Source of the DNA: Pleurostoma richardsiae
Lineage: Eukaryota > Ascomycota > Sordariomycetes > Calosphaeriales > Pleurostomataceae
Assembly (NCBI GenBank): GCA_030052745.1
Contig: JANBVO010000016.1
Coordinates: forward strand, 434,001-498,000
DNA length: 64,000 bases
Reading direction: 5' to 3'
Positions 32,903-45,045 of this stretch are shown here, one piece after another; the first letter of the stretch is position 1, and every line of letters starts with the position of its first letter. The notes under the pieces were generated by a model. That model searched no databases. It was not told the origin of the DNA and worked only from the letters and a program-made list of their open reading frames with translations. The position numbers were made by a program, and so were the translations under genes.

Positions 32903-33291
32903 TTGGACGAAGATCAGCGAGATATTCAGGTGAAAAGCAGGTTATGAAAGGAGAATAGTGAGAAAGGGGCTAGTGTACTGTTGGATTCACATTCTCTATA
33001 GGCAACTGGTAGCGGTTGGAAGCCTGAGGGAGGAGAGGAGTAAGCAATGAAGGCACCGAGTTATATATAAGGCATGACCGCCCATGTTCTCAGCACGAGT
33101 TGATAACCTCTGACTCAGTCTCCAATGGACGACACTAGTAGACACCGTAAGAGTGATACCAGGGACACTTAGGCCGTTGTGAATCAGCATCTCCAGAATA
33201 ACATGGCATCACTGACCGAGCTAAGAAGGGTGGCTAGGAGCTCCTACGAATGGAATCTGCTATGATGTAATGACTTAGTTGCTAACTGTAC

Positions 33292-34348
33292 CTAGAGAAT
33301 AGCAATTGCATTGGCCAGACTGGCAACAGCACCGGGTAAGTTCCATGGTGTACTGACAAATAGGAAGGAGTATTTGCCAGCCTGTCTGCACTTCTCAGAC
33401 AAGTCCTCCAAGTCAAGCATTTCTCCAATCAAAATACCCCAGCAAGCTAGCAAGAACTCGTGTAGCATAGGAATCTGTGGGGGCCACGCCTCGAAAGCTG
33501 GTTGATCTCCGCCGACGACAGCAAAGTATTGATCATGAAGCCAAGTCTTCATTTCTTCGCTCGGCTCCACACCAATGGCATGTGGGTGCTCATCGGCCAC
33601 CCCTGCGAGCTCTTTTTCGAGGCCCTGGGCGAGGCTCTGGTTGTACTGGCGTATCCAGCCCGTACGTATCAGAAGAATATCACCGCATTGGAACTCGACC
33701 CCTGCCCAGTTCGCTACTGCTAGAAGCTGGTCGAGTGATATAGCGTAAGTCTCGAGCGGGTTGTATTTGAGACCAGTTTCCTCGGCCCAGCGGGCGAAAT
33801 CCAGAAGCACGCCTCGTCCGACGATTCCATGCTTGCTGGCTGCCTGTATCCCGCATCTTGTACTCGTGCTGGCGATCTCTTCTTGTGTCAGGCCGTTGTA
33901 GAAAGTCTTACAGGACTGATGCGCTACGTGCCGGAGGCCATCAAATTGAGATCCTGATTGTGTGTTCATGTGAAGGATATCATCATTGACCAGGATACCA
34001 CCGAACCCTTCTAGGTGTCGTTCGCATTCTCGTCTGCCGAAGCCGGGACGCTTTGGCAGGGTCATATCCCAATTCAAAGAGGAAACAAGCCCGTGCTTTT
34101 GCTCGTGAGCAATGGCCGATTTGACATTGTCTGACGTTAAGAGGTTCAAACGTCCGATCTGAACGGGGTTAGCAGCCGAGCATATTTCTTTTCATAACAT
34201 TCGTCCAAGACCGGCTGACCTCGTCGTTAGGTCCCCAAATCCATGCTGCCTCTCTCGGTACTCCGGAGGGCTTTTCTGATTCTACGATCTCTTGAAGAGT
34301 TGGGAGGAGCTCGCCTATTTTCAGCGGGTTTTCATATTGGGTAGGCAT
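33292..34348 (-). CDS. Cyclase-family (PF04199) metal-dependent hydrolase
   Basis: Two exons, 34348-34220 and 34158-33292, giving 331 aa. The joint restores WIWGPNDEIGRLNLLT. The family includes kynurenine formamidase-like and other hydrolases of cyclic or amide substrates, and is widespread in fungi as putative cyclases. The metal-site region reads MNTQSGSQFDGLRHVAHQ, in which the canonical His-Gly-Thr-His is altered to TQSGSQFD, as in the larger fungal subfamily. A later block is VGRGVLLDFARWA. The start was set at the ATG at 34348 because the longer frame begins with GTG. It opens segment A of the catabolic island and may hydrolyse a ring product. A CGGACCTCCGG sequence lies 415 bp upstream, at 34764. 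Confidence 0.83.
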
Positions 34349-35261
34349 CGTAGACTGAGGCACGATACTCTCCTTTTCTTGCTTAGATAGTGCACTGGGT
34401 ATATAAGGTCAGGTCTTGTGTGATGGCGCCCCCGCGGGCATCTGTAGTGGTTCCAGACCTCGGCCGGACCGACTTACCAGTGGAAACGCCAGGTGCGCAC
34501 CTTGCTTGTGAGTAACCAAGGACTGCTCGTATTCGACCCAGTAAAATTCTGACAGGTAACCTGTGTAAGCAATTGAGAAAGTAAAGTTTCTAGAATCTAC
34601 ATCTTGAGGAAGAAGACAGGTCCCTTTTGAATCCCAAACGGCATCCGGTCGTTCCACTCCACTAAGGTTTCGGCATGGTCCCGAGGTATCTAGCGGGATC
34701 ACAACCGCGGTCCGTCCTCTAGTCCCTCTAGCTACGTTCCGGCACATAGCGCCGGAATATGCCCGGACCTCCGGAATTGAGGGGCGCCGTCTGTGTAGAG
34801 GACCCTACCAAAAAGAACCGTCTCACTGCTTCTGTTTAATACGAATAAGATGCTAGTAAGAACTGTCTACCATTCAGTATTTCCTATTTTATTTTCCTGG
34901 AGATTGAGCTAATATAGCTACTGTACGGATAAGCTACAGCCCACACGCCCTCGAAATCTTTAGAAGGGCATATAGTAAAAACCGTCCATGAGCTAGGTCC
35001 TACACTGTATGTTGCCGGGTCAGTCGGAAGCAAAGGGGCATTTCTATTGGTATGGTCCTCCTTAATGAGCTTTACTTTCTGACAAATAACCACATTATAG
35101 TACCTACCTAGGTAGGCATCTAGCGCAGCCTCGGTTAGTCCATCTCCCCTGCAGGCTGTTTGATGGAGTGACAAGCTGCCATATTTCTAAGCGTAGAAGC
35201 TAGTGATCCATGTTCGATTGAAAGCCACCAGAAATCGAAATGAAACCACAAAAGATTATTA
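34349..35261. other. Intergenic, AT-rich, no gene supported
   Basis: Frames at 34409-34747 and 34884-35174 (minus) show no recognisable domain. The region contains a TACCTACCTAGGTAGG palindrome-like motif at 35101-35116 and a CGGACCTCCGG element at 34764. Confidence 0.45.
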
Positions 35262-36291
35262 TTAATATGTCGCTGGCATAGAGCAGAGTCTCCCGCCATC
35301 GGTGAGAACTACCATGCCGTTACAGTACGCTCCGGCCCTCGAGGCCAGGTAAAGGATGGTCCCGGAAATATCCTCAGCGTCACCCGTCCTCCCAGCAGGA
35401 ATGGTGGCCAATAATGACTCGCCATCAACTTCTAAGGCCGGATAGGACATATCCGTAGGGTATACTTGAGTTTATATCAGCATTGTTCATGGTGGAATAT
35501 CGAAGGGAACATCAACTTACAGCCAGGGGCAATGGAATTGCAGCGAATCTTGTAAGGGATGAGGTATGTAGACAGCTGCTTCATCATATGGATCACTGCA
35601 GCCTTACTCGTGGCATAGGCAAAACCGCTGGGAGCTTGCCGGTTGAAGGCGGTGATGCTCGCGGTCATGATGATCTGGCTGGAGAATCCGACATTCTTTT
35701 GCTTGTTCCCCGCGTCCAACAACTTTAAGAATGCAAGCACTGTATAGAACGTGCCGGCATTGTTGACCCGATAGGTACTCAGAAAGGACTCCAGTGATGT
35801 CTCCCACCAAGCGTCGACAACCTCGCAGAGTGACGCCCCTTTCGAGATCCGTGGCGGGTACGGTCCAGGTACGCCCGCGTTAGCCACGAGCAAGTTGACG
35901 TAGCCGACAGACTGTCTGATTCGCTCAGTGGCGGAGAGGAGACTCTCTTTCGAAGTGATGTCGCAGTGGATTGGCACCAATCTGCCGAATTTCTATTGTG
36001 CTTCGGTTACTCTAGGACTTTCATCAACAGCCCTCACTCGATCACCACTGACCGACTGGTTGCAGGCCTCATCTAGTTTGTCTGCATTCATGTCAAGTAT
36101 GAAGACATGTGCGCCGTTCGCTTCCAATGCTCTGGCCATAAGAAGTCCCAGTCCTTTGATCGTGGCTCTGTCAGTATCGTGGATGCAGGCGTCTCGTCGT
36201 CACGCTTACCTCCACCGGCACCTGTCACGGCTGCCACTAAGCCGTTCACATTAAATAAGCCACTGGCATTTGGGACGTCCTGGGATGCCAT
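35262..36291 (-). CDS. Short-chain dehydrogenase/reductase (SDR)
   Basis: Four exons: 36291-36210, 36153-36053, 35992-35521 and 35464-35262, giving 285 aa. The spliced N-terminus reads VNGLVAAVTGAGGGLG, the TGxxxGxG cofactor motif. LLVANAGVPG is the NNAG equivalent, and YATSK holds the catalytic Tyr and Lys. The C-terminus has PGLYPTDM and NGMVVLTDGGRL. It is a classical SDR, soluble, NAD(P)-dependent, most likely an alcohol/ketone oxidoreductase. It is divergent from the alpha/beta hydrolase at 36845; the shared 553-bp promoter region contains a CGGGGCTCCGGC zinc-cluster-type site at 36468. Confidence 0.87.
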
Positions 36292-36467
36292 CGTTGTTCG
36301 TTACAGTAACGGTGAACACTCTATGAAGACGGTAAGAGTGATAAAGACCTTGGCTTGGCTACTCTTGTTGAAACTGTGTGGAGGTATTGATGAAGTAGCG
36401 GGAGTTTGCATTGACCGCTCTAATTGCCGAGAGGACGGAGGCGTGATGCCTGGCGGAGTTGCCCGAC

Positions 36468-36479
36468 CGGGGCTCCGGC
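36468..36479. promoter_or_regulatory. Inverted CGG-N4-CCG site (CGGGGCTCCGGC)
   Basis: This matches the CGGNGCTCCGGY consensus shared by promoters of segment A. It lies between the divergent SDR (start 36291) and alpha/beta hydrolase (start 36845). Such inverted CGG triplets are the recognised half-sites of Zn2Cys6 dimers. Confidence 0.6.
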
Positions 36480-36844
36480 TCGACAGGTCGGCGGGCCGAA
36501 AATCGTCAAGGCCGCTCAAGAGTTTCGCTCCGGCACTTCAGCGTCGATAAATCTACGGCTGAGAGCAACGTATATGGTTTACTTCAGAGATAGTCAAGAG
36601 CCTCCTATTGAGTGCGATTCGCATAGCAAGATATGGGATTCATGAATTGCAAGTTCTAGGGATTTTGCGATAAAGTGTATATTGACGGAATTCCGAACAG
36701 ATCGAGGGCTGCAAGCTGGGGAACACTTAGACCCGCTAGGGCCCTGTAGCTGCCCCTCCATAAAAGCACGCCGCGCCCCTAGACGGTAGATCACCGCGTC
36801 CCGTGGGGTTCTAGCGAAGGCGTTTCTACCTGCGATACCTTACC

Positions 36845-37921
36845 ATGAGCCCGAACGACAGATTCGAGCTGCTCGACAGCACCCCAAGGTCTAGCTTGAC
36901 GACCATCAACATCGCTGGATTCTACGTATACCTCTATGGCGTTGAGGAACTGACGCCTGAGCAAGCTGAAGACACCGTAGTTCTATTTCACATCCACGGC
37001 CGTACAAGAACATACAAAGACGCCGAGGAGATTGCACACCATTTGCTAGAGGAATGCAGGAAGCGTGGTCCCACGAAAAAAGGTCTGGTGGTTGCTACCT
37101 TGGATAACCGGAACCATGGGATGAGAACGGTATTAGGTGCTATCTGTCTCGATTGCCTCCTCGGATAACTGACTAGATCAGATTGATGATGTCGCAATGT
37201 ACGCTTGGTTTGTCCGTTTTACGAAGAGGCTCGAAAACTCACGAATAATTACAGCCAGGACTGGAATGGTGGAAACCCTAGACATGCGTTCGTTCTCTCC
37301 ACGCTGTAGAGGTACGCGAATATCGCTAACAACACACACAGACAAGACATGCTGTCAACACTCGGTATGCACTCCCAAGTTCGAGAGACCTGAGAATGTG
37401 AAGTCTCACAATAATGAACAGATGGTATCGTAGCCGACGTCCAGGTAGTCATGACCTTCTTGGAGAGCTACGTCGATGGCTTGTTTCGGCCCACGGAGTT
37501 CATTGCCACAGGCTTGTCCTTAGGGGGGCACGTAACATGGGACGTCCTGGCCAAAGATCCTCGCGTCTCCAAAGCCGTTATTATCGTAGGATCGCCAGAT
37601 TTGACTAGCTTACTGCTCGATCGCCTCGGAGGATACCACACCGTCTCTAGCGTCCCAGCGGGGACGAAGGAGTGGCCAAAATCGATAGAGCGGCTCTATC
37701 TCGCCAGGGATGAAAGCGTGAAGACAGTTTCTGGTAAAAGAATCCTGATCTTGAATGGCGCTATAGATCCCCTGGTTCCTAGCAAGTTCACCCATGACTG
37801 GGTAGACAGCTTTGCGTCCAACAATGATGTTACTTTCATCGAGCAGGAGGACACTGGGCATTGGCTGTCCTGCCAGATGATGGAGAAGATCATTGACTGG
37901 ACTTTGCAGGCCTTAGCCTAG
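36845..37921 (+). CDS. Alpha/beta-hydrolase (esterase/lactonase-like)
   Basis: Five exons: 36845-37129, 37182-37198, 37255-37287, 37343-37365 and 37422-37921, giving 285 aa. The three middle exons are only 17, 33 and 23 nt. The spliced centre reads DWNGGNPRHAQDMLSTL then DGIVADVQVVM. The nucleophile elbow is GLSLGGHV. The acid is likely in NGAIDPLVP, and the catalytic His in DTGHWLS. HIHGRTRTY and TLDNRNHGMR are conserved in fungal relatives of this type. There is no signal peptide. Beside a Baeyer-Villiger-type enzyme it is a good candidate for opening the lactone or ester product. Its promoter holds a CGGGGCTCCGGC site at 36468. Confidence 0.85.
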
Positions 37922-38112
37922 ACCGGCAACCCTGGTTACGTTTCGTGTGACTCCTCAGGTCCGTGACTGAGACCAGGGAGTCGTCTGATCACACGATGGG
38001 AACCACCAAATACCCGTTGGTTGTGAAGTGTTGCTTGGGAAAGCGCCGTTGCCGGTGATGCCAAGGTCGGACGCCGACAGAAACTGGGGATCCGATAGAA
38101 CTGTGTCTTGCG

Positions 38113-40811
38113 TTAGAATATGCCAGGTAGTATTAAGGAAGGAGTCTCTTCAATCGTACATCTATCAATATCCAGCAGAGATTCATTGAAAATGTTATCA
38201 TCAGGTAACAGCCCATCAGAGAACCCCGCCAATAAGTCGGCTGGAAACTCTGACTGACATGCGGTGGCATCGGTTCTTGAATCTGCATCCCTCTGCCTCC
38301 GGGGGAGGATGTTCACCGTATCCCAAGTCATTCCAGTTGCCGCATAGTCGTTAGACAAAGAGTCTCCGGTGGTCCGGCTCTCACTTGTTTCTTGCCTTTC
38401 ATCATCGGTAGCGTCGGTGTCTTGTGCGAGGATCGTCGTCATCTCTTTCTTCACCACCTCTCGAGCCAAGTTCTCCAGTATAGACAGACTTTGGCTTGAG
38501 ACGACGACCTTCTTCTGTAATTTCCGTTGCATCCTGATGATTCTGGATAAGCCTTGCTTTGCCTCCCATGCCCTTCGACTTAGGGGAGCACTGCTAGCAA
38601 ACACACTCAGAACGACGCCCGCGGTGAAGAGGTGAATGCCGACATATGAGATTGCGTGAGCCTGTTGGCTGCGCAGGAATATGTGATGCTTCCCGATGTT
38701 CGATATCCTCAGAGCTGCTTTCCAGCAAGTATCAACTGACCGACTGAATACTCGATAAGACGACGCAGATTGTAGGCTGCTCTTCAGCGCTAGGATGGGC
38801 CGGTGAATCAAAATCAGGGCGTTGTCGTAAGCCAGCTGGAACAGGAGCGCCTGCATCCCATATATCCCTTTGCGCATCTTTATCCTTCGTTTCTGCACCC
38901 TTACAGAGTCCTTTTGAAGGTCGTCACGAACAGGGATAATAATACCATCCTCACCATCCTCATCGTCGTCACCAACCCCGTTTAATTCGTCGTAGGGTGG
39001 ATATGTCATATCATTAGAAAGTCGAAGTGCCTTTGGAAGGTCGTTGTACCAATTCTGCAACTTCATTTCCAGCCTCTGGACAGTATCGACGAGGTTTTCA
39101 TACTTCGACCCTGACTTCGCCGTCGTGGCCATTGACGCAGGAAAATCGTACTTCGACAACATGGCATTAGGCGTGTCGCTTGACTGTCGATAGAGAGCTG
39201 ATATTATCTCGCCGAGGATGATGTATATGTGTATCTTGTATGTCTGATATGTGAGCAATGTGACCTGCCTGCGGTTGCCACTGGCTAGATCCACCAGAGA
39301 CGGACCTTGGAGGTCGTCTTCGATCATCAGAAACGACGAACATCCCGGGGGTGGATAGATGTCATCTTCGGACGGCGGACCGGCTACACAATCGTCGTCA
39401 GATATTAGAAGCGGGAGGCCATAGCACATAGCCAAGAACCGATCTGAAGTGTGGACAGCCCAGAAAAGTCGCCGACGTAGCTGACATCTCTCGGCGGGAT
39501 CCATACGCTGGTAATAGGGAGAGTTCCAGCGCAACTCCGAGGACTCCTTGTGTAGACTCAAGGCTTGGGCGGCTCGCACAGTGCAGCCTGAGTTGGTCCA
39601 GGCTAGGTTTGACTCGCCATGGTAAAGATACAAACTGCCCAAGAGCAAGAGGACTTGGACAGTTGCTATCGTCCCGCAGGCCAGGGCATCGGTGCAATTG
39701 CTCCGTACCATGAAGAATAATTGGGAGGTTGCCTTGGAAAGGTCAAATTCTTGATTGTCTGTTGACTGGGGAGTTGGGAGATGGGATGATCGGTTGACGT
39801 CGAGGTAGATATCTCTGCACCGCTTGGTACGGGCTGAGTGTATCGAGGCATATCGACCTCCCATGACAACCACCGTCAAAATGAGCAGAGCAAATGTAAA
39901 GTCCTCATCAGTATTGGGGACAAGGTTGGGATCTTTTGCATAGACGTCCATTATGGTTCGGTAATGATGCAAGAAGTGGCCCTCATGAACCACTACCATA
40001 AACCAATGCACAGTGTTGAAGTAAACGGCGACAAGGTAGTCGGTCACAGGCCGCGGTGGGAGACGCGACAACAATGAAGCCGCTGATAATCGGCTGTACG
40101 ACCAGGGTAGCACAGCGCGATCTCGCTGATCAATGACTGTGCTCGCGGCTGGAGAGGGGACTGCCCCATTGCCGGGGATCGGTCTCGGGGATATTATCGC
40201 AGGGGAGATTCCTTCTTCCACTGAGGGGCAAATGGGGGAGTTCTCCATTAAATGACCAGGTGTCAGCGTGAAGAGCCTCGTGTTCATGCTGGATTCTTCG
40301 ACGGCAACCATGGCAACACTGTCGTCGACGCCATCTTGCTCCGGACTGCCAGCCTGAGCTTCGGCTGATGGTGATCGGCGATCGTTTCGGGCGACAGAGC
40401 GACGGCTTCGAGTGACTGACGCATTCCCAGCAGACTGAGTACTTGAGATCCGCCGAGCCTTTGCGGGACGATCATCTGAGGGGCCAGCCGGTGAGGGTCT
40501 AATACTCGGAACATCGCAGCTTATCTCAGTTCTGGCGTCGGTAACAGGCCGACTGATGCACTCTACGTCAGCCTTGACGCACACCGAACAGGGCCGGAAG
40601 GGATCGCACTGAGAGGGTCATGAGCGTGCGGCCACCATTGATAGCAAGCATGGGGAAGTACTTTTGCTTTCTGCTTCCGGCACCTCACGCACGCTCGCAC
40701 AATCTGCCGCGTCGTGATAGAGGTATCCTGAAGATGTTGACTAGCATCTCTGACCGGTGACGGCTGGACACCTAGCTCGGTTCTCTGGGGAGAGACGTTG
40801 ATGGTGGACAT
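38113..40811 (-). CDS. Zn(II)2Cys6 transcription factor, candidate regulator of segment A
   Basis: Two exons, 40811-40662 and 40608-38113, giving 881 aa. Splicing completes the zinc cluster ACVRCRKQKAKCDPF followed by CSVC and the sixth Cys (VEC). A serine/arginine-rich linker follows, with SVARNDRRSPS. The fungal-specific regulatory domain begins near residue 210 (AVYFNTVHWFMVVVHEGHFL) and includes YRVFSRSVDTCWKAALRI. A second acidic patch (DDDEDGEDG) sits mid-protein. The gene is head-to-head with the BVMO at 41574, and the region between them carries three CGGNGCTCCGG sites. Regulators of fungal catabolic clusters are usually placed exactly so; local pathway control and possible autoregulation are inferred. 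Confidence 0.9.
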
Positions 40812-41289
40812 GTCGCTGTAGAAGGGGCTCTCAAGGTTACATCTCAGTTCGGTGAAATGGAAGAGATGGAACGATAGGGAGGGCCCACGACGAGCTTGAA
40901 GAACGAGACGCTGTACTACAACGTGTTCTCCTGCCTAGACGAGAACACAAAGAATCATAGCACGTAGTCTTCGGTATCGTGCAGGAACGCCATCAGTGAA
41001 ACGACACTATCCCCATGGGGATGTGTATGATTGGGGGCCAGCAAGTGCACGCGGGGAACACGGTCTGCGGGGGATTAGTTTGCGGGGACTGGAGGCGAAG
41101 ACGCAAGCTAGTGAGACTGGCAGACTGGGTACGCGTCCACATGATCTGGCACGGAAGACTATTGGGCTGCTGCATGACAGTCTAGTCACACCCAGCTAAG
41201 CGTTGAACTAGGCGGATAAGCGCGAGGGCCCTTGGGATGTAGCGGAGGACCGGAGTTCGCGTCTTGCACAAATGCCGGCTTAAAGGATC

Positions 41290-41394
41290 CGGAGCTCCGG
41301 TGACCTAACGCGACAAGCGAACCACACAATGACGGATCGGCGCTCCGGTCGAGTGATGGCCCCTATAGGATCGTAAGTGACACGGCGCTCCGGT
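41290..41394. promoter_or_regulatory. Three spaced CGGNGCTCCGG sites
   Basis: Exact copies start at 41290 (CGGAGCTCCGGT), 41338 (CGGCGCTCCGGT) and 41383 (CGGCGCTCCGGT), spaced 48 and 45 bp. Each is an inverted CGG pair with four bases between, and each is followed by GT. The first is part of the perfect palindrome CCGGAGCTCCGG at 41289. They lie in the 762-bp region between the Zn2Cys6 gene and the BVMO. Confidence 0.72.
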
Positions 41395-41573
41395 GACGCC
41401 GGCTTTGTATCCGGACTCGAGCGATAATGCTCCTCCAAGTGAATTCAGAAGATGTGGCAACGACTGTTGTTATTTTACTTGAGTCTAAATCAACATGGAC
41501 GCCATTCTCGGTCCAACTTGTTTGAGCAACCTCGCAGACATTCTACGTTTCAACTTTGGTCTTCACGAACGAA

Positions 41574-43454
41574 ATGCCTCACGTCACTTCCGTCGATACT
41601 AGTCAGAGCTTTGCTGGCGAGGTGACCGAGAGTGTTCCTTACCATGTAGATGGCTTGAAAGCTGTCGTCAATGGCAACGGTAACGGCGTCCACAACACCC
41701 ATCCGACAGTTGCCAAGACCAGTGGGATCTTTTCCGTCGAGATTGACGATGCCCGTCCCCTGAAGGTCATCGTCATCGGGGCGGGCATATCCGGTATCCT
41801 CGCGGCAATTCGATTTCCTCGCCGCATTCCCAACTTGGACCTAGTGGTTTATGATAAGAATCCTGAGGTTGGCGGGACTTGGTACGAGAATCGGTATCCT
41901 GGAATCGCATGCGGTACGCTTCCTCCTGCATTACTCTTCTAGTAGTATGCCGTATTGACTCGTGATTTCGCAGATATTCCTGCCCATGTCTACCAGGCGT
42001 CGTTTGAGCCGAATCCAAACTGGTCACAATTCTACGCCTCAGGTGGAGAAATCCTCGAGTATTGGAAAGGCATCGTCGCCAAGTACGATGTACGGAAATA
42101 TATGAAGTTGAGCCACCGAGTCATCGAGGCTAGATTTTCCGAGACCGAATCCAAATGGCATGTCAAGGTCGAGAACTGTCTTACGGGCGAGGTGGTGGAA
42201 GATTCATGCGACGTCCTCTACGCTTGCATCGGCGCTCTCAATGACTGGAAATGGCCGGACATCCCTGGACTCTCGACTTTCAAGGGAAAGCTTCTCCACA
42301 GCGCTGCATGGGATGACGATTGGGACGCGACGGGACTTTCCGTGGCGGTGATCGGATCGGGATCCAGTGCCATCCAGATCGTTCCAGCTCTCCAGCCCAA
42401 GGTGAAACACCTCGATAACTACGTCCGCGGCCAGGCTTGGATTGCTCCCCCAATTGCTGAGGCCGAGGTGCGAAAGCATACTCTGACGGAAGCCAACTTC
42501 CATTTCACCGCGGACGAGCTGAAAGAGTTCAACGAGAAGCCTGAGGCCCTGTTGGCGTATCGCAAAAAGCTGGACAGCGAGATCCAATCCATGACCAAGG
42601 TCACGCTTCGAGGAGAGCTGGCCAACAAGGCGGCCGCAGACTTCACTCAGAATATGAAGGCCAAACTTGCCAAAAAGCCTGAGATCTTCGACAAGATCCT
42701 CCCGTCATTTACCCCTGGCTGCCGACGCATCACACCAGGGCCGGGTTATCTCGAGGCCCTGGCCAAGGATAACGTCTCTTTCGTTTCGGATGCTATCTCC
42801 AGTGTCACCGAAGAAGGCATCATTACTGTCGATGGTACCTTGCGTAAGGTCGATGCCATAATCTGTGCTACCGGATTCGATACCTCTTTCACGAAGCGCT
42901 TCCCCATCTATGGCCTCGGTGGACTGGACCTCGGCGCTAAATGGCAAGAATATCCAGACACCTACATCAGTCTCAGTACCCGTGGCGTCCCCAATTTTTT
43001 CGTCGCCCACGGTCCCAATTCTGGTCTCGGAGTTGGGTCGCTCAGCATCGTCCTGGAGCGGACGTGCGACTATGTCTGCGGTGTCGTGGCTAAGATGCAG
43101 AAGGACCGTATCGCCACGATTCAGCCAACGCAGGAGGCCTGTGATGGCTTTGTAGCGTACTGCAAGGAATACTTCGACAAGACTGTTTTCACGTTGCCCT
43201 GTCGGTCGTGGTACAAACGGGGTACAATTGACGGCCCTGTTACAGCTCTATGGCCCGGCTCCGCGCTTCACTTTGTCAAGACACTAGAGAAGCCGAGGTT
43301 TGAGGATTATGAGTACACGTACGTGGAAGGCAACAAGATGGGCTGGCTGGGCAATGGGTTCACCGTCTGTGAGCGAGATATCAAATCGGACAAGAGTCGG
43401 TATTTGGAGCCTGAGAATATCGATTTTCCGGCCGTCGCAATTCCGTCGACTTGA
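41574..43454 (+). CDS. Baeyer-Villiger-type flavin monooxygenase
   Basis: Two exons, 41574-41913 and 41974-43454, giving 606 aa. The first FAD-binding motif is VIVIGAGISGILAA, then GGTWYENRYPGIAC, which joins across the intron to DIPAHVYQASFEPN. The BVMO fingerprint is present as FKGKLLHSAAWD, in the F-x-G-x3-H-x3-W-[PD] form. The second Rossmann motif, for NADPH, is AVIGSGSSAIQIVP. The conserved late ATGFDTSF motif is also present. The enzyme should insert oxygen next to a ketone to give an ester or lactone, using FAD and NADPH in the cytosol. It is one of two BVMO-like genes in the window (the other at 62360). Three regulator-type sites lie 180-285 bp upstream of its start. Confidence 0.9.
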
Positions 43455-43730
43455 CCAGGTCAGAATATCCTGTAGATAGACTAGGTTTACAAACTCGAGT
43501 GGTTTTATTGCATTAGAAAATTGCGTTGCCATGAAGGGCGTGAGAGCGACTGTATCTGCGAGCGTGGAGAGCAAAATCGTCTGAGATTACCACTAACACC
43601 TACTGTAGCAATTGGAAGCATAGGACTCGAGCCACTGCCCCTAACATGGTGTTGTGTTTCACTGATTCACACCTCTTGTCATGAAAATATGGCATCGGTA
43701 AACAGAACGGCACATGGTCTCTGTTCGTAG

Positions 43731-43742
43731 CGGAGCTCCGGC
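43731..43742. promoter_or_regulatory. CGGAGCTCCGGC palindromic site
   Basis: An exact copy of the segment-A motif (CGG-AGCT-CCG) about 215 bp upstream of the zinc alcohol dehydrogenase start codon. Confidence 0.65.
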
Positions 43743-43953
43743 AGGCTTGAGAGTGCAGATGAGATGCGGGGGAAAGGAGCGCCGCGCAATAACGACCCTC
43801 CTGAGGTGCTCTGTTCCCCTCCAGACTAACGATGTCGCCACACTCTGCCAGCATTTATGTCTCGCTGGTTGTGGAAGTCTTGGTTTACCGCCAAAAAGCA
43901 GCCCACCATTTCCTTTCAGATTAACCTTGCCCATTTTGTCGCCTTGGCCAAAC

Positions 43954-45045
43954 ATGCCTGTCCTCACTTCGCCCCCGGCCACTCAGCGCGCCGTTGTGGT
44001 TAGGCGCACGGGCAAGGACTGGGATGTCGAAGTCAACGACTCATATCCAGTGCCCAAACTTGAGCCCGGCCAAGCCCTCGTGCAGTTATCCTACACGGGA
44101 GTCTGCCACTCCGATCTTTCCGGCATCAACAGTGGATGGAGCCGGCAAACGACATGCGATGTGCCTGGCCATGAGGGCGTCGGTCAACTCATCGCATACC
44201 ATGCGGATACGGACCCTTCTACGGTGCCGCCCCTGGGTACGAAGGTCGGAGTGCCTCTCATTCGACACCCATGCGGTTGCTGTGCCGTCTGCCACCTTCC
44301 CGACGGGGAAGTAATGTGCCCGAATACAGACTTCCACGGAATGCAGTCAAATGGCACATATCAACAATACATGGCCGTGTACACTTCATACTTGGTGACG
44401 TTGCCCGAGGCATCTGGCATCGACGATTCGTTCTTCGCACCAGTACTGTGCGGCGGTGTCACCGCATATAAGGCTTTGAAAAAATCCGGGGCAAGGAGTG
44501 GAGATTGGGTCGTCGTCGCCGGAGCGGGAGGCGGGCTTGGGAGCTTCGCGGTCCAGTATGGTGTGGCTATGGGAATGCGTGTGATTGGCATCGATACGGG
44601 AGAAGAGAAGCGGGAAGCAACACTGCGATTAGGAGCCGTGGCCTTTGTCGACTACCTTCTCGAGGACGACGTGCCTAAGACTATCTGCAGCATCACGGGC
44701 GACATTGGAGCACAGACAGTTATTGTCCTCGCGCCGAGCGAGACGACTTACAACCAGGCGCTTCAATATGTCGGCTATCAGGGATGTATTGTGTGCGTCG
44801 GGCTCCCACACGAGAATGTACGAATGGCAATACCGCCGGGGCTTGTCATCCACCGAGATTTCTCGATCCGCGGCAGCATGGTTGGCACTCGTAAGGATAT
44901 CGGTGAGGCACTTGGTTACGTGGTCTGCGGGCAGGTGAAACCCGATGTCTCCGTATATCAACTCGAGGATATTGCCGACATCTACCGTAGAATGGAGAGG
45001 AACGAGATTATCGGAAGGGCGGTTCTGAAACTCACAGCCGACTGA
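43954..45045 (+). CDS. Zinc-containing alcohol dehydrogenase (ADH1-like)
   Basis: Unspliced, 363 aa, starting at the ATG at 43954; the same frame is open further upstream but without family sequence. Catalytic-zinc ligands are in YTGVCHSD and the GHEGVG block. Structural-zinc cysteines are in CGCCAVCHL and VMCPN. The NAD-binding motif is AGAGGGLGSFAVQY. The length matches yeast-type ADHs. In segment A it could oxidise the starting secondary alcohol or the omega-hydroxyacid released after ring opening. The promoter holds a CGGAGCTCCGGC site at 43731. Confidence 0.92.
   Translation: MPVLTSPPATQRAVVVRRTGKDWDVEVNDSYPVPKLEPGQALVQLSYTGVCHSDLSGINSGWSRQTTCDVPGHEGVGQLIAYHADTDPSTVPPLGTKVGVPLIRHPCGCCAVCHLPDGEVMCPNTDFHGMQSNGTYQQYMAVYTSYLVTLPEASGIDDSFFAPVLCGGVTAYKALKKSGARSGDWVVVAGAGGGLGSFAVQYGVAMGMRVIGIDTGEEKREATLRLGAVAFVDYLLEDDVPKTICSITGDIGAQTVIVLAPSETTYNQALQYVGYQGCIVCVGLPHENVRMAIPPGLVIHRDFSIRGSMVGTRKDIGEALGYVVCGQVKPDVSVYQLEDIADIYRRMERNEIIGRAVLKLTAD

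Noticed and set aside
34409-35174. Two minus-strand frames upstream of the cyclase-family gene
   Set aside because: No recognisable domain and no splice arrangement joins them into a known protein.
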